Source: Gammaproteobacteria bacterium (lineage in GTDB: Bacteria; Pseudomonadota; Gammaproteobacteria; Chromatiales; Chromatiaceae). Taken from it: a stretch of 15,549 bases of DNA. Positions 1 to 6,307 of the stretch are shown one piece after another (the first letter of the stretch is position 1; every line of letters starts with the position of its first letter). The translations under genes and the position numbers were made by a program. The notes under the pieces were generated by a model. That model was not told the origin of the DNA. It saw nothing but the letters and a program-made list of their open reading frames with translations, and ran no database searches. The stretch lies in NCBI GenBank assembly GCA_030594925.1, contig JAUVEG010000008.1:1-15549 (forward strand). Direction: 5' to 3'.

Positions 1-459
1 AAATAGCAGCAGCAGCGGCAATCCGCGTGTCAAAAAATAGGTAATTTTTACCAGTTCCGAGCCGATCGCCGGGGCGATGGACTTCATCAGGGTCAATGTT
101 TGTTCGGGTTTCTCACCGGTTAGATGCATTTCAACGCGTTCCGCCAGCAGGTCATTGAAAGGTGCGCCGATCAGGTTTGCCAGCAGTGTGAAGCCGAAAA
201 AGAGGATCAGCAGGAAGGTGATGGCAAACAGCGGCCATAAAAGCCAGCGGAACCAGGAGAGCCAGCCCTCCTGTGGAACGTAGTGATCCATCAGGGCTTC
301 AAACTGGTCAATGCCAATCCATAGCATGAGTGAAAAAACCAGGATATTGACCAGCAGTGGAAGCACCACAAATGGTCTCAGACCGGGTTTGTTCAGCAGG
401 CCGAAGCCGCGCAACAGGTAGTTGAAGCCGATAACGGGGTTGTTGGTATCTTTTTTCAT
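1..459 (-). CDS. cysZ: Sulfate transporter CysZ, N-terminal part (3' end beyond the window)
   Basis: I translated this myself from the reverse strand: ATG at 459-457, open through base 1, 153 codons visible. It begins MKKDTNNPVIGFNYLLRG and closely follows the E. coli CysZ N-terminus (EI24/CysZ family): PLLVNIL in the first membrane segment (about residues 29-49), then LLWPLFAITFLLILFFGF in the second (about 72-95), then the family signature APFNDLLAERVE near residues 98-109. CysZ is an inner-membrane protein that brings sulfate into the cell for assimilation to cysteine. E. coli CysZ is about 253 residues, so roughly 100 C-terminal residues lie outside the window. No strong Shine-Dalgarno is visible before the start. 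It is not obviously co-transcribed with yceF, since an inverted repeat lies between them. Confidence 0.9.
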   Translation of the reverse strand, partial: MKKDTNNPVIGFNYLLRGFGLLNKPGLRPFVVLPLLVNILVFSLMLWIGIDQFEALMDHYVPQEGWLSWFRWLLWPLFAITFLLILFFGFTLLANLIGAPFNDLLAERVEMHLTGEKPEQTLTLMKSIAPAIGSELVKITYFLTRGLPLLLLF

Positions 460-482
460 TGCTAAATCTGAGAAATTAAATT

Positions 483-559
483 TTAACCACGGAACACACG
501 GAACAGACGGAAAAGAGAGCCAGAATAATTTCCGTGTTGTCCGTGTATTCCGTGGTTAA
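483..559. repeat. Imperfect inverted repeat built of ACACGGA-type units
   Basis: The arms at about 483-513 and 529-559 are imperfect reverse complements of about 31 nt. Both outer ends read TTAACCACGGAA when taken inward, and both arms contain several degenerate copies of a 7-nt ACACGGA unit. The loop is roughly 15 nt. It fills most of the cysZ-yceF gap. It may act as a bidirectional RNA hairpin, but there is no clean U-tract to prove a terminator. A related CCACGG hairpin recurs at 11658-11700. Confidence 0.85.
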
Positions 560-579
560 TAAATGTTTTGATCCTGGTG

Positions 580-1188
580 TTATTGGGACGTTGGAAATGA
601 CAGCACATCCACGCCGAACTGCTGCAGCAGGTCGATCAGGCGGATCAGCGGCAGGCCGACGAGTGCATTCGGGTCTTCACCTTCGAGTTTGCTGAACAGG
701 GCGATGCCAAGGGATTCAGACTTGAAGGAGCCGGCGCAGTTGTAGGGTTGCTCACGCTGCAGATAGTTGTCGATCTGCCTCTCTGTCAGTTCCCTCATGT
801 GTGCTTGGAATGGTTCGCACAGGGTTCTGCTGTTGCCGCTGGCCGCATCATAGAGTGTCAGACCGGTCAGAAATGTGACGCTTTTTCCCGATGTCAATTT
901 GAGCTGCTGCATCGCTTTGTCATGTGATCCCGGTTTGCCGAGAACCCGGTTGTCAACGCAGGCAACCTGGTCGGAGCCGATGATCAGCGCCCGTGGATAG
1001 TCAGCGGCCACTGCTTTGGCCTTTTCAAGTGAAAGTCGCTTTACCAGTGATTCAGGCCCTTCATCAGGCAGTGGAGATTCATCGATATCAGGCGCCGCCG
1101 TTTCAAAGGGAAGGCCCAGTTTGTTCAGCAGTTCACGACGGAACGGCGAGGTGGAGGCCAGCACCAGGACTGGATTTTCAATCGACAT
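580..1188 (-). CDS. yceF: Maf-family nucleotide pyrophosphatase YceF (7-methyl-GTP pyrophosphatase)
   Basis: The 202-residue product matches E. coli YceF (194 residues) along its length. It has the Maf N-terminal motif LASTSPFRRELL (residues 9-21), the acidic GSDQV motif (about 71-75), KSVTFLTGL, CAGSFKSE, and GEDPNALVGLPL near the C-terminus. YceF-type Maf proteins hydrolyse non-canonical nucleotides, 7-methyl-GTP in E. coli, and act as cytoplasmic house-cleaning enzymes. I chose ATG at 1188 because it aligns with the family start (MSIENPVLVLAST). A GTG at 1203 would add five residues (MVKYP). The predicted promoter would start RNA near 1205, which favours the inner ATG with a short leader. 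In Pseudomonas-like genomes maf follows sppA; here it instead faces aroA divergently. Confidence 0.93.
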   Translation of the reverse strand: MSIENPVLVLASTSPFRRELLNKLGLPFETAAPDIDESPLPDEGPESLVKRLSLEKAKAVAADYPRALIIGSDQVACVDNRVLGKPGSHDKAMQQLKLTSGKSVTFLTGLTLYDAASGNSRTLCEPFQAHMRELTERQIDNYLQREQPYNCAGSFKSESLGIALFSKLEGEDPNALVGLPLIRLIDLLQQFGVDVLSFPTSQ

Positions 1189-1211
1189 GGGATATTTCAC
1201 CACTGTTCATG

Positions 1212-1240
1212 TTTGTAGGGCGCGCAGTTTACACTACAAT
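1212..1240. promoter_or_regulatory. Symmetric divergent promoter candidate between yceF and aroA
   Basis: On the plus strand TTGTAG (1213-1218), a 16-nt spacer and TACAAT (1235-1240) form a sigma70-like promoter for aroA. On the minus strand TTGTAG (1239-1234), a 16-nt spacer and TACAAA (1217-1212) form a mirror-image promoter for yceF. The two share the inverted repeat TTGTAG-N15-CTACAA. The -10 boxes are good and the -35 boxes weak. The same dyad could also be an operator. This is inferred from sequence only. Confidence 0.5.
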
Positions 1241-1290
1241 GATGCAGCGGTAAGCTTTGCGCCGCATTATCGTTCATCCCGGAGTCAGCA

Positions 1291-2604
1291 TTGACAAATC
1301 ATATTCGTTTTCTGGTAAAGCCCGGTGGAGTCCTGCAGGGGAGCATCCGTGTTCCGGGTGACAAGTCCATTTCGCATCGATCCATCATGCTCGGTTCTTT
1401 GGCAAACGGCGTGACGCAGGTCAGTGGTTTCCTCGAAGGGGAGGATAGCTTGGCAACGCTGCGGGCGTTCCGCGCTATGGGTGTTGAGATTGACGGCCCG
1501 CATGATGGCAGGGTGACGATTCATGGTGTTGGCATGCATGGTCTGCAGCAGCCGTCGGTTGCACTGGATGTAGGCAACTCGGGGACCTCCATGCGGCTGC
1601 TGTGCGGACTGCTTGCAGGGCAGGGGATGAATCTGACCCTCTCGGGAGATGCTTCGCTCTCTTCGCGTCCGATGCGCAGAGTGACGCAACCACTCTCAAG
1701 CATGGGGGCGGCCATCGATACCACCGACACAGGCACCGCGCCGCTGCATATCAAGGCGGTCGAACATCTGGATGCCATCCATTACCAGATGCCTGTGGCG
1801 AGTGCGCAGGTGAAATCCTGTGTGTTGCTGGCCGGCCTCTATGCTATAGGTGAGAGTTGTGTGGTTGAGCCGGCCCCGACACGGGATCATACCGAACGCA
1901 TGCTGCGTGGTTTCGGTTATAGGGTGACGACCGATGGCAACCGCATCTGCCTGAATGGCGGAGGCAGCCTGACAGCAACAGCAATTGATGTGCCGGCAGA
2001 TATCTCGTCGGCGGCATTTTTTCTGGTCGGCGCTTCGATAGCACAGGGGTCTGATCTGACGCTGCGGCATGTCGGCATGAATCCCACCCGCATCGGCGTG
2101 ATCAATATTCTGCGGCAGATGGGCGCATCGATCGAGATATTGAATCAGCAGGAGGTGGGAGGAGAGCCTGTCGCGGATCTGCATGTTCGCGGGGCGAAGT
2201 TGAAGGGGATCCATATTCCTGAATCACAGGTGCCGCTGGCGATCGATGAATTTCCTGTGCTGTTTGTGGCCGCGGCTTGTGCCGAGGGCGAGACGGTACT
2301 GACTGGCGCCGAAGAGCTCAGGGTCAAGGAGAGTGACCGTATCCAGGTGATGGCGGATGGTTTGCAGAGACTCGGAGTCGATGCAACGCCGACCCCGGAC
2401 GGCATGGTGATCAGGGGCGGGGCGATGCGCGGCGGTAGAGTGGGGTCTCATGGTGATCATCGCATCGCCATGGCGTTTGCGATCGCTGCTTTGCGCGCCG
2501 ACGGAGAGATTGTGATCGATGACTGCGCCAACGTCGATACGTCGTTTCCAGGCTTTGCAGAGCTCGTCAACAGCATTGGTATGACGCTGGAAGTTCTTGA
2601 GTGA
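1291..2604 (+). CDS. aroA: 3-phosphoshikimate 1-carboxyvinyltransferase (EPSP synthase, class II type)
   Basis: The 437-residue product transfers the enolpyruvyl group of PEP to shikimate-3-phosphate, step 6 of the shikimate pathway, in the cytoplasm. The start is TTG at 1291, preceded by GGAG at 1281-1284. Visible motifs are PGDKS (22-26), LDVGNSGTSMR (92-102), SAQVK (171-175), RDHTE (198-202), NPTR in the middle of the chain, and GDHRIAMAFAIAAL near the C-terminus. PGDKS, SAQ.K, R.H.E and N..TR are the four markers used to define class II EPSP synthases, in contrast to the E. coli-like class I enzyme. At the glyphosate-critical position the protein keeps Gly98 (in GNSGTS), where the CP4 enzyme has Ala. 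It opens the conserved aroA-cmk-rpsA-ihfB cluster; a repeat hairpin separates it from cmk. Confidence 0.97.
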   Translation: MTNHIRFLVKPGGVLQGSIRVPGDKSISHRSIMLGSLANGVTQVSGFLEGEDSLATLRAFRAMGVEIDGPHDGRVTIHGVGMHGLQQPSVALDVGNSGTSMRLLCGLLAGQGMNLTLSGDASLSSRPMRRVTQPLSSMGAAIDTTDTGTAPLHIKAVEHLDAIHYQMPVASAQVKSCVLLAGLYAIGESCVVEPAPTRDHTERMLRGFGYRVTTDGNRICLNGGGSLTATAIDVPADISSAAFFLVGASIAQGSDLTLRHVGMNPTRIGVINILRQMGASIEILNQQEVGGEPVADLHVRGAKLKGIHIPESQVPLAIDEFPVLFVAAACAEGETVLTGAEELRVKESDRIQVMADGLQRLGVDATPTPDGMVIRGGAMRGGRVGSHGDHRIAMAFAIAALRADGEIVIDDCANVDTSFPGFAELVNSIGMTLEVLE

Positions 2605-2642
2605 CCAAGTATCTTTACAAATAAACCAAGTTTTAATCCTGA

Positions 2643-2704
2643 CTCTCGCAAAGCCGCAAAGCTCGCCAAGAAAATTCCTTTGCGTCTCTGCGTCTTTGCG
2701 AGAG
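2643..2704. repeat. Hairpin-forming repeat of CGCAAAGA-type units between aroA and cmk
   Basis: The left arm starts CTCTCGCAAAGCCGC at 2643 and the right arm ends GTCTTTGCGAGAG at 2704. The arms are about 30 nt each, imperfectly complementary, and made of degenerate 8-nt CGCAAAGA copies. This repeat type is familiar from many bacterial intergenic regions. When translated in frame it gives the well-known spurious peptide FLCVSASLREK. It sits inside a probable operon and may affect processing or read-through from aroA into cmk. Confidence 0.85.
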
Positions 2705-2761
2705 AAAAGGTCTTTATGTCTCGTTAGTCTGAGACTTTGTCTCGCTCAAAGTGAAAACAGC

Positions 2762-3430
2762 ATGAATCAAAAAATTATTACCATCGATGGTCCCTCGGGT
2801 TCCGGTAAAGGAACCATAGCCGCAATAGTGGCAAAAAACCTCGGCTGGAGAGTGCTCGACAGTGGCGCACTGTATCGGCTGACGGGGTTGCAGGCGCGAA
2901 ATCAGAATGCCGATTTCCAGGATGACAATGCTTTGGGTGAGATTGCAGGTCATCTTCAGGTTGAATTCAAAAATGGAAAAATACTTCTTGAAAAACATGA
3001 TGTTACGGATTCTATCAGGAGCGAGACGGCTGGCAATGACGCATCCCGTGTGGCGGCGGTTGCTCCGGTCAGAGCTGCTCTGCTCGGCTGGCAGCAGCGT
3101 TTTGCAACCTCGCGGGGACTGGTTGCTGACGGGCGGGATATGGGGACTGTTATCTTTCCTCAGGCTGCTTTGAAAGTATTCCTTACAGCAAGTGCGGAAG
3201 AGCGTGCGCGCAGAAGGTATAAACAGTTGAAAGAGAAAGGAATGTCTGTTATTCTTACGAGTCTTGTCGAAGAGATTCGTGAGCGTGATGAGCGTGATAT
3301 GAATCGTTCTGAAGCCCCTCTGCGTGCGGCTGACGATGCGCTGATGATTGATTCCTCGGCGCTGACTATCGACGAGGTAGTTGGGCAAATTCTGGCTCAG
3401 GCGCATGAACATTGCGATCTGCCGCTTTGA
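2762..3430 (+). CDS. cmk: Cytidylate kinase
   Basis: The 222-residue product phosphorylates CMP and dCMP with ATP and belongs to pyrimidine nucleotide salvage. It has the P-loop GPSGSGKGT right at the N-terminus (about residues 10-18), then LDSGALYRLTGL (the family's LDSGA.YR), VADGRDMGTVIFP (CMP-binding region) and RARRRYKQL in the LID region, ending with a typical RD..R..APL segment. The open frame continues upstream to 2597, but those 55 extra residues translate the CGCAAAGA repeat and do not resemble Cmk, so I chose ATG at 2762. The length matches the family (about 225). The Shine-Dalgarno is weak (AAGTGA). It lies between aroA and rpsA, as in most gammaproteobacteria. Confidence 0.95.
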   Translation: MNQKIITIDGPSGSGKGTIAAIVAKNLGWRVLDSGALYRLTGLQARNQNADFQDDNALGEIAGHLQVEFKNGKILLEKHDVTDSIRSETAGNDASRVAAVAPVRAALLGWQQRFATSRGLVADGRDMGTVIFPQAALKVFLTASAEERARRRYKQLKEKGMSVILTSLVEEIRERDERDMNRSEAPLRAADDALMIDSSALTIDEVVGQILAQAHEHCDLPL

Positions 3431-3499
3431 TATCTGCTCTTTGTGTATTGGGAGTCTGTCTTTTGAGTGACAGGCTTAATTTATTTAACGACTATATGA

Positions 3500-3553
3500 A
3501 TTGCTGTGCGATCAGCAATACGGGATACCTCCGGGTATCAGGATTAATTCACA
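3500..3553 (+). promoter_or_regulatory. Structured leader of rpsA (two hairpins before the start codon)
   Basis: ATTGCTG (3500-3506) pairs with CAGCAAT (3513-3519) around a 6-nt loop. GATACC (3524-3529) pairs with GGTATC (3534-3539) around TCCG. AGGA follows at 3540-3543, then a 10-nt AU-rich stretch leads to ATG 3554. In E. coli the rpsA initiation region is likewise folded into several hairpins and is the site where S1 represses its own translation. I infer a similar role here. Confidence 0.55.
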
Positions 3554-5251
3554 ATGACCGAAAGTTTTGCAGAACTCTTTGAAGAGAGTGTAGCCAATCT
3601 TAATTTGAAACCAGGTACCATGATCATGGGTACTGTAATTGACGTCAACGATGACTTTGTCGTTGTCAATGCAGGCCTTAAATCAGAAGGTACGATTCCA
3701 AAAGAACAGTTTTTAGATACCAATGGTGATCTCGAAGTCGCCATTGGTGATCAGGTCGAGGTTGCGCTCGATGCCGTAGAAGACGGCTTTGGAGCAACCC
3801 GCCTGTCGCGTGAAAAGGCAAAACGCCATCACGCATGGATACTGCTTGAAAAAGCGTTTGATGATCAGGAGATCATCACCGGCCGCATCAATGGCAAGGT
3901 CAAGGGCGGTTTTACTGTCGACCTGGGCCAGGTGCGTGGATTCCTTCCCGGTTCACTGGTCGATGTCCGTCCCGTACGCGATACCGCCTATCTTGAAGGC
4001 AAGGATCTTGAGTTCAAGGTCATCAAGCTGGATCAGCAACGCAATAATGTGGTGGTTTCCCGTCGTGCCGTTGTGGAAGCGGAATACAGTGAAGAGCGTG
4101 ACAAGTTGCTCGAAACACTGGCTGATGGTCTGGAGATCAAGGGTATTGTCAAGAACCTCACCGATTACGGCGCATTTGTTGATCTGGGCGGTGTTGACGG
4201 TCTGCTGCATATCACTGATATGGCATGGAAGCGCGTTCACCACCCTTCTGAAGTTGTTGAGATTGGTGACGAGATCGCCGTCAAGGTTCTCAAGTTTGAT
4301 CGTGAAAAGATGCGGGTCTCACTTGGCCTCAAGCAGATGGGTGATGATCCATGGGTCAATATCACACGCCGCTATCCTGAGGCGACGCGTCTGTTCGGCA
4401 AGGTGACGAATATTGCAGACTATGGCGCTTTTGTCGAGATCGAAGAGGGCGTCGAGGGTCTTGTTCACGTCTCCGAAATGGATTGGACCAATAAAAATAT
4501 CCACCCGAGCAAGGTCGTCTCGCTGGGCGATGAAGTTGAAATCATGGTTCTGGATATTGATGAAGAGCGCCGCCGTATCTCGCTGGGTATGAAGCAGTGC
4601 AAAACCAATCCATGGGATGATTTTGCACAGAACTTCAAGAAGGGCGACAAGGTCAAGGGCAGCATCAAGTCAATCACTGACTTCGGTATTTTCATCGGTC
4701 TGGATGGCGGCATCGACGGCCTGGTGCATCTCTCTGATATCTCGTGGGATCTGCTCGGTGAAGAGGCGGTTCGCAACTACAAGAAAGGTGATGAAGTCGA
4801 GGCTGTGGTCCTCTCTGTTGATCCTGAGCGTGAGCGTATCTCGCTGGGTGTCAAGCAGCTGGATACAGATCCGTTCTCTGTCTATGTCACGACCCACAGT
4901 AAAGGGAGTGTCGTCAAAGGCACTGTCACAGAGGTTGATGCAAGAGGGGCAACTATCGAGCTGGCTGAAGGCGTGACGGGTTACCTGCGTGTTTCCGAGC
5001 TTTCGCGTGAGCGTATCGATGATGCCGGTACGGTGTTGAGTGTCGGTGATGAGGTTGAAGCGAAGTTTCTTGCTATCGATCGCAAAAGCCGTGCAATCAA
5101 TCTTTCCATCAAGGCGAAAGACTTTGAAGAGGAGGCGGCGGTTATCCGCAGCTACACCTCTAAGTCGCAAACTGCCTCTGTTGGAAGCGCAACTACACTC
5201 GGTGATCTGCTCAAAGAGAAAATGAGCGCATCAGAAGAAGAGAGCGACTAA
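3554..5251 (+). CDS. rpsA: 30S ribosomal protein S1
   Basis: The 565-residue product (E. coli S1: 557) has six S1 RNA-binding repeats. The first two, degenerate and ribosome-anchoring, cover roughly residues 20-175. The next three carry clear signatures: [41 protein letters not shown] and [22 protein letters not shown] sixth, more divergent one contains [12 protein letters not shown]1 binds mRNA leader regions and helps unfold them on the 30S subunit. The start ATG has AGGA 10 nt upstream and the N-terminus [13 protein letters not shown] is family-typical. It follows cmk after 123 nt and precedes ihfB after 62 nt, the standard gammaproteobacterial order. Autogenous translational control is known for E. 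coli rpsA and is plausible here because of the folded leader. Confidence 0.98.
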   Translation: MTESFAELFEESVANLNLKPGTMIMGTVIDVNDDFVVVNAGLKSEGTIPKEQFLDTNGDLEVAIGDQVEVALDAVEDGFGATRLSREKAKRHHAWILLEKAFDDQEIITGRINGKVKGGFTVDLGQVRGFLPGSLVDVRPVRDTAYLEGKDLEFKVIKLDQQRNNVVVSRRAVVEAEYSEERDKLLETLADGLEIKGIVKNLTDYGAFVDLGGVDGLLHITDMAWKRVHHPSEVVEIGDEIAVKVLKFDREKMRVSLGLKQMGDDPWVNITRRYPEATRLFGKVTNIADYGAFVEIEEGVEGLVHVSEMDWTNKNIHPSKVVSLGDEVEIMVLDIDEERRRISLGMKQCKTNPWDDFAQNFKKGDKVKGSIKSITDFGIFIGLDGGIDGLVHLSDISWDLLGEEAVRNYKKGDEVEAVVLSVDPERERISLGVKQLDTDPFSVYVTTHSKGSVVKGTVTEVDARGATIELAEGVTGYLRVSELSRERIDDAGTVLSVGDEVEAKFLAIDRKSRAINLSIKAKDFEEEAAVIRSYTSKSQTASVGSATTLGDLLKEKMSASEEESD

Positions 5252-5255
5252 CTAC

Positions 5256-5313
5256 AAGGAGTCTTAGCAGGAGCATGGCAGCCCGGCTGTCCTGTTCCTG
5301 CTGATAATTAACG
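5256..5313 (+). promoter_or_regulatory. rpsA-ihfB spacer: strong hairpin between a Shine-Dalgarno and the ihfB start
   Basis: A perfect AAGGAG lies at 5256-5261. It is followed by a 16-bp stem at 5266-5302 with a 5-nt loop (CCCGG), one internal mismatch and two G-U pairs, then 11 nt to ATG 5314. No other Shine-Dalgarno precedes the ATG. There is no T-run after the stem, so it is not a standard terminator. A 9-codon ORF (ATG 5275, TGA 5302-5304) also begins inside the stem. The role is unknown; folding would bring AAGGAG to about 15 nt from the start. Confidence 0.6.
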
Positions 5314-5625
5314 ATGCCTGTTACCAAATCAGAATTGATCAACATTATTGCTGAACAGCAACCGCATCTGGCGCAAAAAGATGTTGAGTATGCGGTGAAA
5401 TGTATTCTTGAGAAAATGAGTTCCGCACTCTCCTGTGGAGACCGGATTGAGATCCGCAGTTTTGGTAGTTTCTCACTGCATTTTCGCAAGCCGCGTATGG
5501 GGCGGAATCCCAAAACCGGTGATCCGGTTGCATTGCCGGGAAAACATGTGCCGCATTTCAAACCGGGCAAGGAGATGCGTGAAAGGGTGAATGCTGCTTA
5601 TCAAAAAGAACTCGAAGAGCGGTAG
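5314..5625 (+). CDS. ihfB: Integration host factor subunit beta
   Basis: The 103-residue product is a HU/IHF-family DNA-bending protein (E. coli IhfB: 94). It begins [19 protein letters not shown], has the helical dimerisation half (about 3-40), then [26 protein letters not shown] with the intercalating Pro at residue 66 in the beta arm, and [15 protein letters not shown] at the end. The C-terminus is about nine residues longer than in E. coli (QKELEER). IHF-beta pairs with IHF-alpha (not in the window) to bend DNA sharply in recombination, replication and sigma54 transcription. It sits directly downstream of rpsA. The beta assignment rests on this synteny and on the sequence. Confidence 0.96.
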   Translation: MPVTKSELINIIAEQQPHLAQKDVEYAVKCILEKMSSALSCGDRIEIRSFGSFSLHFRKPRMGRNPKTGDPVALPGKHVPHFKPGKEMRERVNAAYQKELEER

Positions 5626-5662
5626 CGGGTTCAGGATAAATGATTTTGCTCTGAATTCATGT

Positions 5663-5771
5663 ATAGGATGTGCTGGGGAACGAAGCCCGAAGTGACCATC
5701 CGTGTAGGCGAAGCGCACCGATCTGGGGTCTGTGTGAATGATATGCTCTTGGCAAGTTCACTACATCCTAT
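5663..5771. repeat. REP-like palindromic intergenic element downstream of ihfB
   Basis: Terminal inverted repeats ATAGGATGT (5663-5671) and ACATCCTAT (5763-5771) bound a segment with the internal strings GGGGAACGAAGCCCGAAG and GGCGAAGCGCACCGATC. These recall the widespread TAGGATG...GCGAAGCGCACC repeats of proteobacterial intergenic regions. I see no coding potential. The whole unit is about 109 nt. It could be a small non-autonomous element or a degenerate REP. Confidence 0.6.
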
Positions 5772-5787
5772 GAATCGTACAAATATT

Positions 5788-5816
5788 TTGACTGATTATT
5801 GAAATTAACGTGGATT
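5788..5816 (+). promoter_or_regulatory. Weak promoter candidate for rne
   Basis: TTGACT (5788-5793) is a five-of-six match to the -35 consensus, but at 17-nt spacing the -10 position reads only TGGATT. It sits just upstream of the hairpin-rich stretch leading to rne and would give a leader of roughly 485 nt. This is speculative. Confidence 0.3.
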
Positions 5817-5854
5817 GTTATTTTCGGGTAACACACAAATTTAAAGAATTATTG

Positions 5855-6307
5855 TCAGCATCATTATTTGATGATGCTGAATCGCTGCCGGGAACTCCGG
5901 CATGCAACAGGCCGGTAGCAAGCGCTCACCGGGCGAGAATTGAGAAGACTTCTCCACTGTATAGAACCTGATAGATGCTTTGAAAAAGCTTGTCAGGAGT
6001 AAAAAAATGAGATCGTTCCGGGGAAACCGCCCGTGACGCAACACAATATTCGGCCCCCGACGGGTGATTACATTCGCATCAACGCCAGTTAAAATTTTGG
6101 CGTTTTCCAATATTAGCGGATTTGCCGGACAGGAATGGCGGCAGACTTCATCATAAAGGTCTGCAAAAAATCTTCTCTCTTTTCATTGCTCGATGCCAGC
6201 GCTTTTCTACTGCACCTGAAGTGTATCGCTGAGGCGGTATTAACACAGATATGTCTGAACAGCCTGATCGCACGGTTTGGCTGCCAGTTCAATCACAGGT
6301 TTATACA
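5855..6307 (+). promoter_or_regulatory. Probable structured 5' leader of rne, multiple hairpins
   Basis: Several stems are visible in this gene-free stretch: a perfect 10-bp stem TCAGCATCAT / ATGATGCTGA at 5855-5880 (loop TATTTG); GCCGG / CCGGC at 5887-5901; AACGCCA / TGGCGTT at 6081-6104, followed by TT; GCAGAC / GTCTGC at 6141-6164, followed by a run of A; and GCCAGCG / CGCTGAGGC at 6195-6235. In E. coli rne has a 361-nt leader whose hairpins let RNase E cleave and down-regulate its own mRNA. The position and structure here suggest the same feedback element; homology to it was not tested. Confidence 0.5.

Noticed and set aside
77..283. 68-codon plus-strand frame at the left edge
   Set aside because: It is antisense to cysZ, which matches its family closely.
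2597..2761. 55-residue N-terminal extension of cytidylate kinase
   Set aside because: It translates the CGCAAAGA intergenic repeat (peptide SASLREK) and does not resemble any Cmk; the family start is at 2762.
2714..3412. 232-codon open frame antisense to cmk
   Set aside because: It lies fully opposite a well-supported gene, has no recognisable family and no initiation signal; a shadow frame.
3953..5170. Long minus-strand frames opposite rpsA
   Set aside because: They are mirror frames of strongly codon-biased rpsA with no family resemblance.
6081..6106. Intrinsic terminator inside the rne leader
   Set aside because: The stem AACGCCA/TGGCGTT is followed by only two further T residues and has a 10-nt loop; I kept it as a leader hairpin rather than a terminator.
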